64,000 nucleotides of DNA, taken from positions 2,356,001 to 2,420,000 of the forward strand of contig WUJK01000004.1 in assembly GCA_011317545.1 (NCBI GenBank), written 5' to 3'. Below the pieces are notes generated by a model, which was given only the letters and a program-made list of their open reading frames with translations, searched no databases and was not told the DNA's origin. The position numbers and the translations under genes are program-made. This document shows positions 1 through 12,595 of the stretch, piece by piece (within the stretch, counting starts at the first letter, position 1; each line of letters starts with the position of its first letter). The stretch is from Coniella vitis (taxonomy: Eukaryota > Ascomycota > Sordariomycetes > Diaporthales > Schizoparmaceae).

Positions 1-3000
1 TGCTTGAGATACAAAAAGAAGTCGTGCAACGACATTGGACTGCAGGTCTTGTTCTCCAGCACCCTGTCGAGCGACAATCTGCTTGGAATGGCTGCAAAGG
101 CGTGCGGCGGACTCTTTGGTCTATGTCTCGGTACCAGACTCTCGTCGTTCATCATCCGCGTGTAGTCCTCGATATCTCGCCATTCTGGTCTCTTGTACCA
201 GAGCTTCAACGAAGCCGGGACCGCCATGATCTTCCGTGCCGCACGCTCGCCTCGTCAATACGGTTATCTGGTCAAGTGTTGGATCGAGGATCCAGTGCTG
301 GTGAAAGGTGCGACGCCCCCAAGAGTATTATTGCAGCAGTGCGTCTCCTTCTTCTGCCCTCATATCCACCTGCTTTCATCAGGATTGTGTCGATCCTTCG
401 TTGAGCAGGGATCTTGATCCGTGCTGCGGCGCAGATGGATGGGCCCTTTCTATGTTTGGCAATGTCCATGCAATCGTGTCAGACAGCGTCAAACTGGGTT
501 AATGGCCCCGCCCGAGCCAAGCGTAATACCACCCAACAGCTGAGCGCCTGCAAACTATTGCTACTGTTGGTAGAATCAGCTATCAACCAAGACCAGGAAA
601 CGGTCACTCTACATATACCCAAACTTGCCGCTGGGGGCCATGGTAAACGTCTAACACGACGTGCCCGGTGCCGACAGTGCCGCAAGGGGAAGGTCGTCCG
701 TCTCATTAAACCTGAGAGAAGTACCGCAAGGTCATGACAAGCGAAACTCTCCAGATAATACATATTCGTGATCAGCCCTCGGTGTAAGCCGTCGACCCGA
801 TCTTTCTTGGGCGCGTTTCTCTGCGTCACGGCGACTCCACTACATCCAGAAGTCGCTACATGGTAAGTAGCACAACTTCCGGCGTTTTCTCCCATAGCCC
901 GCTTGCTTCCAGCTACCATGTGTTTTTGACACTTGCGGAGCCGACGATGATCAGCCGCCACCCGATCGCCCCCATGTTGATTGTACCTGGCCTGGCCGGT
1001 CCTGGTGAACGCGCAGCGCGGTGGAGTACTGCTGGCTGGCGCCACACATACTACTAAGACCCGCCTCCATCCGCTCAACATTCCTTTGACAATCTTCGGC
1101 ACATCTACGGACGGAGGGCATCACTTTCCACATGCCACACACTGGATCGAGCTTCGCAGCGCTGGCCTTGTCCAAGCGTGGACCAAAAGAAGTTCCAATT
1201 GAAAGGAGAAGAGAGAAAGAGAGAAACATAAAAGCAGCCCACCCCGGGCACGCGGTGAGGGGCGTTGGTCAGACTAATCTGAGCCATGATCCGCTCAAAC
1301 TTTGCTAGCGATGCATGCTCGCTCGCTCATCTTGCTTCCTTCTCCCGATTCAATGGCATTGTGGCAAATTATCACGCCCGAGAAAGTAGCCTGCGTGCCA
1401 CAAAACAGTCACGTAAGCCCGATCACTTCTTTATCCTGCCTCGACGATCTTCGACGCTTCGCTGAATGTGTCGGGCTTCGCAACCGTCAGCACTCTCACC
1501 TGCCATTTCGCCTCGCGCGCCCCATAGTGCCCATCTCAGCGCACTCTTGTCTCACCTCACTGGAAGGAAGCCGTCTCTGACCTATCGTTGCACGAGCTAT
1601 GCTGCTTCTGGAAGCAACTTCTTTGGCCACCCAACTTCGGCTGCCGAGCGGTCGAACACCACGTGCAATCCCGCCTGTGGCTATCAGGTTGGGCCTTTTG
1701 GCCGCATCTGCGTCCTGCAATCCAGGACAAGGTACAACGGTGCTGGCCACTTATGCCAGCAGCAACATGCGTTATGTATCATGAGCAAGTACAATGACTT
1801 GCTTGGGCTGCTGGGTAGTGCACGAGCGAGCGACGTCTTCCCCACACCTCCCACTGCACAAGTGCATCCATCGCGCCGTCACACTCATCATCCTTTCGCT
1901 CATGTACCCAATTTCGCACTGCATTGGCACCATGTGGGTACAAATTGAGCGAGGAAGAGGCGCACGTCGTGAAAGGTAATAAGAAGAAGACCTTGAATGC
2001 CTGAATGTTGCCAAGTCGCTTGTCATTATCCATCTTCCTCTGTAGGCCAAGAGGATCAATTTTCATGCTTGACGGCTTTCCTAGGCACCGGCAGGATTTT
2101 TGGACGAGCTCACTTGATCATTACCAGATTCTCTGAGGGCCTGTTGAGGAAAGTAGAAACCGCGATCAAAATCTTCCCTGGATAAATATTGCGACTGTGC
2201 GATTCTGGCCACAACCACTCTTTGGTGCAGATGAACAGCAACACCTCTGTGCATGCCTTCCCTCCCTCCGCCCCCCCCCCCCCCTTAACGACCTAATATA
2301 ACACCGGCGTCATCCATTTCAAGCCTTGCTTCCTCCAGCTTCTTGGGCGTAAGATGATTGCTACTATGGCTTGAATTCATCAGATCACGGGGCCTCAATA
2401 TGGGCAGACCTGGCCCTTGATGGGCAATATTTCCAGCAGAGCACAAACCTTTGACGATAAAAGCCGTAATAACCAAGGATGCCTTGCTGCAACCTTGCTG
2501 GAGGAACCGTTGGGTCCGTGCCTGTTCCTCTAAGCAGGAGGGAAGACCACGTGGATTGTTGGGACGAATGCGACCCTACCCTGCTCTGTCTTTTTAAGTC
2601 TGCTCATCTCACGCCCACGGAATGGATCCCGAGAGTGCTGGCCCGATTCCACATATTTATTGAGGTTTGGAGTTCGTTGGCGGGAAGATTTGAGCTGGAT
2701 GTGTAGATAGGTCCACGTGCCTCTGTATCAAGGCAACATGGGTTCAGAAAGCTCCAGCATGAATCCAAAGGGAAGAGAGTCCCGATCAGTCATGAGGGAG
2801 GGTATATGTATAGCCATTAGCGCTTTCGACGATTCTAGCCTAGACTTGACATGATATTCAGTTGTTGGTGGGTAGTATAGACCTGGATCGTGTCCGAGCG
2901 CCGTCCTCGGGAAGTTTGATAATGTAAACCTTGTAATTTGTGGTAATAAGATGGAGTTTGATATATACAGTTGCTGCACCGAACATGGAAAGCCATCTGG

Positions 3001-4460
3001 TTGATCTACATTATGCAGAAACTTTATTTTGTATTGTGTAGTCTCGGATCCGCATGTCGAGACTGACAGGTATCTTGACCTTTTCTCATCTGGATCTGTA
3101 AGTCATGAGAGTTAGGAGGGTGGCCATTGATGCTTTGCAGTACACTTGCGAAGCGCTCAGCTGGTCTCTTTTGTTGTACACATCCGCTTGGTACCTGTTT
3201 TCGTTGCATACGTTGAGATGGGACATGGGAAAAATAACCGTGAGTTGACGAGAGGGGTGGTTGTTCGGCACAGCAATGATCAACGAGTCTCTTGGTGGAG
3301 GACTGCCATGGGCAGCTTCAATGGGCCATACATAGTATATTCCTCAAATTGGTCGAGACTTTCTGCATATGACCTCCTGCTCTCACGATACAGCGTTGGC
3401 CAACATCAAGATGGACTGACTGAGGCTTGGGTCCTGGTTGGATTTTGGCTTTTGGCTTTTAGATACAAGATATGGCTGGCGCCCTTGTATGTTGTTGAGT
3501 GTTGACGTTTTAGAGATTCCACGATCATTGACAGTTATGTTATGCTTGTATGGTCTTGTAATGGTAGCAACCTGTTAGTCTTATCCAGGGGCGAAGTAAA
3601 ATCGTGAACATTGCTTTCAGGAATATGTGAACATGTCCAACGACATTATTCTTACAACCGATATGCCTTTGGTCTCTCTTCAAATACCTAGATATACATA
3701 TAATTCGAGTAGAAGGCCTGGATGGTACGCAGTTCCCATGGGCCTGCTATAACAATAAGTAGCTCCCGAGGTCTAGATCAGGTCATGCAAAACCCAGCTG
3801 GTTGCCGCAAGGCAGTCAATATAGGGAAGTAGCGACCTTGGGGCTTGAAGCTTCACAAATTTGGCACGTTCCCAGGCTGTGAAGAAGGTGCTGCTGCCTG
3901 TAAGCCCCAAGCTTGTAAAACTGAAGAAGATGCTTTCTTTGCTTCACTGTCGCCCAGCCCTTGCCCAGCACTGCCCACCAGATGCCTGGTTTGTTTGCCT
4001 GTCACAAACGACAACGTCAATGTTTGACGGCCCTTCCAGTGGTAGCAACACACTGAAGAATCGCACCCATTAGCCAAGGGCTCTAGGAGCTTGAATGACT
4101 CTCAACACGATACCGAGGACTGAGCACTTCAGCATCCATTTATTGAGGTAAGCCTACAGTGCCCCGGAGACAATTCAAGAGCGCGCAACGGAGTTGAATT
4201 TGCACTGGCACTCATCTGGCGAGTACAGTTTCACAAAGAAAGCGATCTCTCCCTTGACCAAGTCGCACGCGTCACAAATCTCGCCTCTTGTTGTCACACT
4301 GCAAGAATTGTCGTCGACCGCGGCCACTTCGCAGGCGCGTCCCCCAACTTGTACCTCGAGCTTTTCGCCATCGCCTTCAGATTCTCACCGAGTCCGACCA
4401 AGTCTTGAGCCTGTCCTCGAAACTCTTTGATCCTCCTGGATTTCCCCCCTCCTTTTGACG
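1..4460. other. Gene-poor stretch, nothing supported
   Basis: Only short overlapping ORFs in all frames, none with a recognisable domain, signal peptide or clear intron-joined extension. A C14 homopolymer lies at 2271-2284 and one copy of the recurrent TACATAGTA motif at 3329-3337. The last 100 bases or so are pyrimidine-rich and are probably the promoter and leader of the gene starting at 4461. Exons of a gene lying mainly to the left of the window cannot be excluded. Confidence 0.6.
2271..2284 (+). repeat. Poly-C tract, 14 nt
   Basis: Uninterrupted C14 following a CCTCCCTCCG stretch. It is the longest of seven C tracts of 11 nt or more in the window. Confidence 0.95.
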
Positions 4461-5683
4461 ATGACCGGCAACGGCCCTCACAGCTCGCTGGGAGACGGCG
4501 GTCACGACAAAGAAGACTGCCAAGGCAACTCCCCACCGGGCTCGCAAGACATTAGGCGATCGAGACAGTACGCCGAGGTCCAGGCCAACCCGCTACCCGA
4601 GCTTGTGATTGACCACGATTCAGCGCCTGAGCCAGTCAATGTCGAGAGCAACGGATCCTCTGGGAGCACTCGATGGGATATACAACCTGACTTGGGCGAC
4701 CAGAGGAGTGCCGTCATCTCTTATGCCCCTCGCAGGCGAAAGTGTAAGGCCTTGTTACCTAGCACCAAAGGATGGGTATGCATTGCCATTGCCGTCTTGG
4801 TGAGTGTTGGGTGTGTCGTTGGCGCTGTTGAGGGTGTGCGTGCCAGTGCCAGGTCCAGTGCGGCTTCAAACAGTCCAAGGTCAGCTCGCAAAGACCCTGC
4901 CATCCTGGATGCCTTTCTATCTATCTTGCTACTTGGTATTTTGTGGCAATTGTTTGCTGAATCTTGCAACTCCGCCTTCTAGTTCTGCATCAAGCAGCGC
5001 AGTCTCATCCGTCCATGCATCTCGTACGGCGGGCACAACAGCAACGCCCACTGGTTCATCGGTGAGTAGCACCACCATCTATGTCGTGGATGTAACAACA
5101 ATGTTCTCGGGTTCTTGGTCTTCGAACCGGGTAACCACGGTGACAGTGCCTCTTATATCGTCTTCTGTGTTGGTAGCGGCAACGACCGAGGTCTTTTCCC
5201 CGTCTACTCTGGCTTCCTCTTTTTCTTCTTCTTCTTTATGGTCTTCTTCTCCCAACCCGTCATCTCAGGTGCTGTTGCTTTCCCAAGTCATGTTTGCTTG
5301 GGGCTCAGGGTTGGTGTTGACTTTACACTCTACAGACACCGCCATCTGGAGCCTGCGGACCTTCAGCGTACATGGCAAAGGTTAACTGGATGGGAATCTC
5401 TGGCGCCTCGGGTGATTGGGATGTCGAGTATCCCGAAGCTGCGGATGCCGCAGGATGCTGCGCTGCGTGCTATACGGAGACGGCCAAAGGCTGTGATGGC
5501 TGGACCTTTATGCCGGGTGCCTCGGGCTCAACAATCGCAGCGTGTGCCGTGATTGCTGGATGGCCGGGCACGAAGAACGATACGACTTGTCCGGCAGGTT
5601 ACACGACGGTTCAATTCTCTCAAGACGGCAGCAACGCGAGCCACGTTGGTGGTGTAGGCCCTTGTGCAACCACAGCCAAGTGA
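4461..5683 (+). CDS. Single-pass membrane protein with Ser/Thr-rich stalk and Cys-rich PAN/apple-like ectodomain
   Basis: Three exons, 4461-4879, 4983-5268 and 5336-5683, join in frame to 350 aa. Residues 1-103 are hydrophilic and end in a basic patch (RRRKCK). One strong hydrophobic segment (about 104-126, GWVCIAIAVLVSVGCVVGAV) follows, with no signal peptide before it, so a type II topology with the C-terminus outside is inferred. A Ser/Thr-rich stretch comes next. The third exon encodes a compact module with eight cysteines, including a CCAACY motif and a C-x-GW-x-F pattern, which resembles PAN/apple or WSC-type surface modules. The A of the start is the first ATG in frame, reached after a pyrimidine-rich leader. 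This architecture is common among uncharacterised fungal plasma-membrane proteins, and a wall-contact or carbohydrate-binding role is only a guess. Intron 2 could use a different acceptor, but the chosen one preserves the frame and gives a continuous TPPSGACGPSAY junction. Confidence 0.75.
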
Positions 5684-7461
5684 GCCGTTATGCACTGTAC
5701 ATAGCACATTGCTCGGCAGCCGAGTGACGAGCGGGCTGTTTCTCTTGGGCAGAAGAAACGCGGGCAGGTGAGGAACGAGAGAGCGTGTGACGAGAGTTAA
5801 AGCAAGACAGGAAAAGCAATCTTGGACAAGGACTCTAACCACCCGTTTCTATGCCAGTCCAAAATGAACAGCGGAGTCGGAGATGGGCCCTCGACAATCA
5901 GAAAGCCGTGTGGTGTGGGAGGGATATTTGTTTTCCTCAAGGCTGCAATGGCTGTAGCCAAGCGATGAGCAGCAGCGGTTGGGCTGTTCCTACGCTTGTT
6001 GCAGTAGCGCAAGAATCCATAGGACACAAGGAGAATGAAAACACCTAGGTAGCGGTTGAGTCTTGTCATTGGCCCAGTATCGTCCTTTGACTTTTGTGAT
6101 TCAATGTCATACAGAGATGAAGCCCGTACCACCACATCTCCTGTTGTGCTTGGGAGAACCTTTTCCTTCCTTCTGGCACAGGAATGACAAGATGACAGAT
6201 GGAAAAAAAAAAATAGAAAATACTAAATAGAGACTGCAGAACGAGAGGTGGCTCCATATGGCATGCTTGACAGGCACGCTTTCATCTATCAGAGACGCAC
6301 CGCTTTAACATTTTCTAAGCGGGTTGGCCAATTGTGGTTGTCGCAGCAGGGATGGGCAAGGGGTGGTTTTACTTTGGACCTGCTTTGTATTTTGATGCCG
6401 TGATACGCGGCCAGCAGGAGGAGACGTCATGTACCTACTTTTTGTTGATAGGGAGGGGCGCGGAGGGCGGAGGGCCCTGTGAGGGCTTTCTCTGGGGGCC
6501 GACCTGCATAATGAACCACTAACGAGCATCATTGGTTTATGCTAAAGGACTCGCCTGGGGCCTTGCATTAGTGGGTGGTGTTTTGTGACTGTGGCCGTGC
6601 AACTTACATAAGTAGTACTGCGGCACAAGAGCGCCTCGTACATAGAAGTACTTAGTACATAGCACATGGTACCCCGTATTCTGTCTGGTGGTTTCCTCCA
6701 TCTGGATGGGTTTCCTCGCGGTTCCGAACCCCCGCATAAGTGTACCTTGTTCTGCTTGTCTCAGCGGCCTATAAATCAAGACCAGGTCCGAGGAATCGTG
6801 GTTTACCATAGCATATGAGTGAAAGCAATGGATACTATGTAGATGACTGGCTGGGCGGGATCACTCATTGGGCCGATATCCAACATGACCGGGTTTAGTA
6901 CTTATGGATTGCTCTGGCGGTCTCTTTTTATATCTATGTATAATATATTTTAATCTAGCACCCAGGCCACACCACCCAGACCTTACCTCTCTAATAAGCA
7001 AGCAGCCCACTATAACAATCAATCACGAGACGAGACGACGGGACGCTACTTCCTGTACTATGTACTCGGACCAATAGCCCGGCCACTCGCTGTCTTGGTT
7101 TTTTTTGTTGTTTTGCCGTTCACTGTGCTTCCTCTCTGCCCGTCGCAAGCCCCAGCCTCCCGCGATACTCGGTCGTTCTGCTTACTTGCCACTGCTCGGG
7201 GCCGCTTGTCTGGTCTTTTTGTTGGGGTTGAGGTTGATCATTCCTCCCTCTCAGCCAGTCCAAAAGCAAGACCAAAGACAGCGACAAGTGACAACAGAGA
7301 CGAAACGCAGAGTCTTGGAAAAGAAAAACAGCAGATCGATCACAACTACAACAACACCGCCATTGATTGCTACGACGTAATATAGACCGAGCGAGCACAG
7401 CACCGCGCCAACGTGCTTGGTACAACAAGAAAAACAATAACACCGCCCGAGCTGTCCAACC
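5684..7461. other. Intergenic, 1.8 kb, no gene seen
   Basis: Contains scattered GTAC/TACATAG words (6640-6670), two exact TACTATGTA copies (6833-6841, 7056-7064), and a TATAAATC word at 6770. From about 7085 on it is pyrimidine-rich and then CA/A-rich, as expected for the promoter and leader of the gene at 7462. No ORF here has a recognisable product. Confidence 0.6.
7055..7065 (+). promoter_or_regulatory. GTACTATGTAC element upstream of the 465-aa gene
   Basis: Exact 11-mer about 397 nt before the ATG at 7462. It is one of three GTACTATGTAC copies (plus one in reverse orientation) and 13 copies of the inner nonamer in the window. The regulatory role is inferred from recurrence alone. Confidence 0.3.
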
Positions 7462-8859
7462 ATGAGTCCATTCTTTAGGGGCAGTGTGCGGCCTGCAAAA
7501 AAGCATCCTCGAGCATGGAGCACCAATCCACGTCTCAACCCAGACATGCTGAGCAAGCAGCAAGAGGAAACCGGAGCTGGAACTGGTGCTGCCCCTCGCT
7601 TCTCCATCCTCGGTCTGCCCTCGCAACCCACCGATGTATTGCTGCCCGTCTTCAACGGCGTCTATCTAAAGCCTTCTGGTGTTGAGGTGGTTGAGGAGGA
7701 GGCGGCGGCGGTGGGAGACGGAGTGCACGGTCAATACCAGTACGATTCTCAGCAGCCCAAACAGTCTGGCCAACAAGATCACCGTCAACAACAGCTACAA
7801 CCACCCGCAATCATCCAAAACGGTGCGCAGCGCAGCACCCCATCAACGCGTACAGAAGCCGCCGCCCATTCACTGGCGTCGCATAAACCTCTCGTCGCAG
7901 AAATCGTGATCGATGATGGTGAGGATAACGCGAATGCGAATAACAACCATGGCGGCGATGCTGAGACTCGTCCTGTTCCAGCCGGTACCGCTGGTCAAGG
8001 CGAGGGGACGCGCACTGAAACACTGCATGTCGCGCCTACCAATGCCCGCCAGGATATGGATAGACCTGCACTGATGCCCCCTACTGCTACTGTTGCCAGT
8101 TCGTTCAAGCCTGCTGCACCCGCGCTGCAAAATTCAAACCACCAGCAGGGGACAAGGAACGCCAACCAAGAACTGCCGACTTCGCCGCGGACCCCGGATA
8201 CGGCTTCCTGGCCTCTTCCGGCAGAGCCGGTGGGATTGTCCGCTACGAGTGTTCCGAGTAGCAGCAGCAATGACAATAAGCAGGAGCCGAGCACCGCCAC
8301 ACCGCACGCCGCTGTGTCAGCGCCCTCGTCATCGGAGGTGGAAGATGAGTCAATAAGCCACACGACAAGCCATGGCTTCAGTTCAGGCGCGCCTGAACTC
8401 GGAGCCCTTGGCGTTCCACAGCCGCTCAGCTCGGGACCAAAACAATCCCAGCTTCACGGCCACCAGATTAGCAAAATCCCCGAGAATGAAGCGGCATCGG
8501 CATCAGCCCCATCATCCCCGATCGAACCAGAGACGATTGAGGGGCCTGCGCTGGTCAAAGCCCCGCCGGTGGAACAAATGTCCCCCATTAGTGAAGACCC
8601 TCAGACCGGTACTGGCACGGGTGGCCAGCTCTTCGAGAAGACCATGCCACTCCAGCCGCAGTCGCAGAGCAACGACACAACCCATTTTGACGAGGATGAA
8701 CTTGTAGGAGTGGTGAACCACCAGCACCACCATCCGAACACGAGCACCGCTTCGACCATTTCGTCGGCCGGGACCTTGGCAGGCAATGAGCCGCTTATGA
8801 CGGATGAGCAACTGAAAGTTGGCGATGATTTCAGGCCAAGTGCGAACATTGTGTCATGA
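7462..8859 (+). CDS. Unrecognised disordered protein, 465 aa
   Basis: Single-exon ORF of 466 codons including the stop. I do not recognise a family. The only segment with a folded or motif-like look is near the N-terminus (about residues 47-75, RFSILGLPSQPTDVLLPVFNGVYLKPSGVEV). The rest is rich in Ser, Pro, Gln, Thr, Glu and Ala with HQHHHP and poly-acidic stretches, and is expected to be intrinsically disordered. There is no signal peptide or membrane segment. It is kept as a real gene because the frame is open for 1.4 kb with a clean ATG after a CA-rich leader, and the competing frames are far shorter. Low-complexity proteins of this kind are often regulators or scaffold proteins, but nothing here shows that. 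Confidence 0.65.
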   Translation: MSPFFRGSVRPAKKHPRAWSTNPRLNPDMLSKQQEETGAGTGAAPRFSILGLPSQPTDVLLPVFNGVYLKPSGVEVVEEEAAAVGDGVHGQYQYDSQQPKQSGQQDHRQQQLQPPAIIQNGAQRSTPSTRTEAAAHSLASHKPLVAEIVIDDGEDNANANNNHGGDAETRPVPAGTAGQGEGTRTETLHVAPTNARQDMDRPALMPPTATVASSFKPAAPALQNSNHQQGTRNANQELPTSPRTPDTASWPLPAEPVGLSATSVPSSSSNDNKQEPSTATPHAAVSAPSSSEVEDESISHTTSHGFSSGAPELGALGVPQPLSSGPKQSQLHGHQISKIPENEAASASAPSSPIEPETIEGPALVKAPPVEQMSPISEDPQTGTGTGGQLFEKTMPLQPQSQSNDTTHFDEDELVGVVNHQHHHPNTSTASTISSAGTLAGNEPLMTDEQLKVGDDFRPSANIVS

Positions 8860-9907
8860 AGAATGGAAAACATCGCTGGCAAGACACCAGTAAGGGCCAG
8901 CTGAGGGGTCAGGACAAAGAGCAATATGATTTGAAGCAGAGGCAAACGTTGACGGCAATAACGAGGAATAAGACAAGGTCATGACGTTGGGGCAAACGCT
9001 AACTAATATTTCTTCTTTTTGCTTCTGGGAGTATGTTAAGGGTCCTTTATGTATATCCTCTTTGATGCCTGGGTGGCAATGACGATGTTTTGATTCTCAT
9101 CATTAACGATACCTATGTTATTGGATTGGCAGGTTTGAGCCAGAGTCCGGAAGAGTTATGGCTATAAGGCCTTGATGGTGGTCATGAAGGTATTGGGATG
9201 TCCGCAATAGTGGTTTGTTTGACAGAGTCTAGAAGAGAGAGTGTGTTTGTCGAGCACTTGGTGCTCTATGCTTACCCACGAGGAACCGTCTGGTATCGAT
9301 TCTCAATCCATATTCTTGTTGCTGTATGCTGTCTCGGACCTATGCCTCTTGGTCCCCATCAGGGGGGTTTCTGACATGTACCGTGTGGTCACCCTTTGGA
9401 GCTGGTTACTTGGCTTAAAGTAGGAGTGTTTTCCCCCTTTTATTTTAATTCCTTTTCATGCCTTTCTATCTTTCTTGGATCTATTCTTTCGATGCCACTG
9501 GTTGGATCTCTGCTACCACTGTGATGAACAGCATTGTAGCAAAATTGATCTTCTGTTGATGGTGTGTTGTTCCAGGCAAAGCGCGAACCGTATATAGTGC
9601 ACTAACAGATTAAGCCCTGATTCATGCAGTAGCAAGTTAGTGAGATGCTTGCTAGCGAGTTATGTACTATGTACAAGTGCCTTCCCAAGTAGGCAGGCCT
9701 CAATGGGTACATTGGTACCTACATAGCCATCGCTTATCTGGGCTGCCACAAGATGCCGAGGTTGAGCCATAGCATGACGCTCAATCACGACTACATACAC
9801 CAACCACAGCCACGCACGACGAATCACCGCGACAGTTACCAAGCTGTCAACTCAGCCCTCTCAACCAGCTGCACGTCGCCTCATGTCTTGAACCTACTTT
9901 CACAATC
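8860..9907. other. Intergenic, 1.0 kb, no gene seen
   Basis: 3' flank of the 465-aa gene and promoter of PEX16. T-rich around 9425-9480. Holds one GTACTATGTAC element at 9664-9674, 233 nt before the PEX16 start. Confidence 0.6.
9664..9674 (+). promoter_or_regulatory. GTACTATGTAC element upstream of PEX16
   Basis: Exact copy of the recurrent 11-mer, 233 nt before the PEX16 ATG, within TATGTACTATGTAC. Function unknown; listed because it recurs near several starts. Confidence 0.3.
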
Positions 9908-11413
9908 ATGGCGTCGCCGGCAGACACCCACAGCAAAGCCAAACGCTCGGGTCTGCTGCCCTCGCACCTGCGCAACGCCCTGGCGCTGCCTTCCAAATGG
10001 CGGGCCAAGTACGACGATCTCGTTACGAACAATGCAGGCCAGGTCTCGCAGCTCGAGTCGGCCCTGCGCTCTCTGACCTATATAGTTCCTGGTATATAAC
10101 ACTCCCGCGCCGACCTGGTATCAAAAGGCTCATCTAACCAATATTTACCCCCCCCCCCATCAGGCCGTTTTCGCGACGCCGAGCTCGCTACTGAAGGCAT
10201 CCACTCGGGTGTCCAGCTGCTCTCCCTCTACCACGACCTCGTTCTCTTCCGAAGCAGCCTTGCGCCATCGCTAGCCCCATCCTCCTCCTCTTCATCATCA
10301 TCATCGTCGTCACCATCCTCGACGACAACTCCTGGTCCCGCCACGCCAGTCTCAGCCACCGTCGCAAAGTCCCTACATGCTCGCTACACACGCTTCTGGA
10401 CCGCCAAGTCGGCCCTCTACCGCCGCGTCGCCATTGTCCTGCAAGTCGTTCAGTACACCGAGCTGCTGCTGGAAATGTGGGCCAAGCGCCGGAGCGAAGC
10501 TCTCCGCTGGCGCGTCGTGATACTTATTGAAGCGGCCAAGGCGTTTTGCCGCCTGCTGCTGCTGAGAATCACCCACTCACGGCCTCTTGTAATTCCCCCG
10601 TTACCTGAGAGGGAAAAGGTGGCGGATGAAGAAGAGGAGGAGAAAGATGATGGCAAGGCACTGGCGGAGCTGATGGGTGAACTGGACGAGAATGGAAATC
10701 CGATTATCACAGAAAACGGGTCTGCCATCGATAGTAAGGGAACCGAGACTGCCTTGCAGAAGCATAACGATACAAATGGTTTTACCAATGGCCATGCCAA
10801 CGGCAGCCTGCAACACCCCAACGGTCATGCCCTCCAGGCCGGGGCATTCCACCAGCAACAACCTTTTCCACACTCCAAAAGAGAATGGTCCATGCCACGA
10901 ACGGGCCTCTCGCTTCCTTCTCTGCCGGCACCCGGCGACATCTCCTCCTATCTCCTCACTCGGGTCCTCACAGCCGACGATATTAAACCTGCCACCAAGC
11001 TCCTCCACTCTCTTCAAGGCTCCGCCTCCACTACGGAGATACTCTACATTCTGGCTCCGCTCATCTACGCCCTCGCCCTCGCCCGCGCCGCCTCTTCTCC
11101 AACAACGTCTTCCTTGAAGCGCTCATCTTGGACCCCTTGGCTCGTGGGCCTTTCAGTCCAGCTTGCCGCAAGACAGCTCGCCATCCACGCTCGCGACGGC
11201 AGCCTGCGCAACATGCCCGCCCTCGAAAAGGCAGAGTGGAGCAGGCGCGGCAAGGCCATGTGGTGGTGGCTGATGCGCGGCGCAGCCTACGAGCGTGTTG
11301 TCAAGGGCGTAGTGGGTGGTGTGCGCAGGCGCATGCCTGGCTTTGTTGGCACAATTCTTGAGGACTACGAGTACCTGTGGGAGAATTATTACTTTAGCAC
11401 GAGCGATTCGTGA
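9908..11413 (+). CDS. PEX16: Peroxisomal membrane protein PEX16
   Basis: Two exons, 9908-10091 and 10164-11413, give 477 aa; the 72-nt intron contains a C11 tract right before its CAG acceptor. PEX16 is an integral peroxisomal membrane peroxin that helps recruit membrane proteins (with PEX3) during peroxisome formation. Family-like features are the N-terminal helix (LPSKWRAKYDDLVTNNAGQVSQLESALRSL), the conserved GRFRDAELATEGIHSGVQLLSLYHDLV block directly after the junction, the VVQYTELLLEMWAKRR segment, and the C-terminal YEYLWENYYFSTSDS tail. Two fungal-type low-complexity inserts interrupt it: a poly-Ser run (about residues 90-110) and a long acidic and Asn/Gly-rich stretch (about 215-300). 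A hydrophobic stretch near LTRVLTADDIKPATKLLHSL to YALALARAA may be membrane-embedded. It converges on hacA. Confidence 0.92.
10148..10158 (+). repeat. Poly-C tract, 11 nt, in PEX16 intron
   Basis: C11 lies where a polypyrimidine tract would sit, five nucleotides before the CAG acceptor ending at 10163. Confidence 0.9.
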
Positions 11414-12369
11414 TTTTCTTTTTATGCTCGCCAACCAACCAAGACTTGGAAGTCTGATAGCTTCCACTTTGGTCGTGTCGTGGCTCGTCTTGACAGATAC
11501 ACCTAGGTATGAGGTGGTGTCGATATACCACGACCGACGAGCCAACTTCGGGTTCCGGCTAGCAAAGAAACACCCGTGTCGAGATATATGCCCAAACACC
11601 CCTTTGGTTTGGGTGCTCGTTGGACGAGTCTCGGGGATAAACGAATTCCTCACCAAATCAACCAGATTTCTGATGCGCCCCCCCCCCCCATCTCTCAAAA
11701 CGACAGCGCCCAATCACCAGATACTCTTAAATGATGATACTCAATCAGTCCTCGGAGCCGAATGGCATCAAGGTGCTGTTAGCAGCGAGATATGAGGAGA
11801 CGAAGAGGAGAGTGCAAGAGATATTGATTGGTCCTTGTTGGTTTGCTGGTGTCGCTGAAGAAAAGAAAAAGAAAAAAGATGGGCAAAGGTTGATTTATAT
11901 TTCATCGAGTCCAGATCGCCGTGGGGCACAGACACACCTATTGTATGTATACTGAAATCATAAACGCGTACAGGCGCAAGTGCAGACGCAGGCATAGGTT
12001 GGTTTGGGCCTGGGCCCGGGTTCGAGCGGGCTTGCATGGGAGATTCTATGGCCTGGGAATGTTACACTTGAAGCAAGCAAGTAAGCAAGCAGAGCAAGGC
12101 TACATGGGTCATATATATAGTAGAAATCTACACATGTATGTATTGATGTATATATATGTATGTATTGAATGTGTAAAAAGATAGACTTGGGCCTTGTGCG
12201 TGATAACGATAGACACGAATCAAGTATTAACACTAATGCGTGAGGGATCAGATCAAGTACTGTAGAGGCCAAGAGAGACATCGCGGGCGAATGCAACTAA
12301 AATGCAAGTCATGATGCAGATTGTAGACAACAAAAAGTGTTGGTCGCTTGGTATTGTAAATGTCTCATT
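11414..12369. other. Convergent 3' flanks of PEX16 and hacA
   Basis: About 950 nt with no supported gene. Includes C12 at 11678-11689 and AT/TG-rich tracts around 12108-12165 (TATATATAG, TGTATATATATGTATG). Probably the 3' UTR space of both flanking genes; hacA mRNA in its unspliced form reads to 12370. Confidence 0.6.
11678..11689 (+). repeat. Poly-C tract, 12 nt
   Basis: Uninterrupted C12 in the PEX16-hacA convergent spacer. Confidence 0.95.
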
Positions 12370-12595
12370 TTAATCTTCATTTTCCACTTGGGGACGCCAT
12401 TGAACGCCTGACCCATCTGAGCCCCTTGACGCCTTGTCATCAAACACAAAAATCCCATTCCTCTCAAGTTTCAATTCAATTCTCCGTTCCATAATCCGAA
12501 GAGCAACTGCAAGTGACATAAGACGTTCGACGGACGGTAAGTCCTCTGCGATCGACTGACATCCGAAAATCTGCACGCCAGCCATATTCCCGTTC

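Noticed and set aside
479..1102. 207-codon minus-strand frame near the left edge
   Set aside because: No domain, signal or codon pattern supports it, and overlapping frames on the other strand are equally open.
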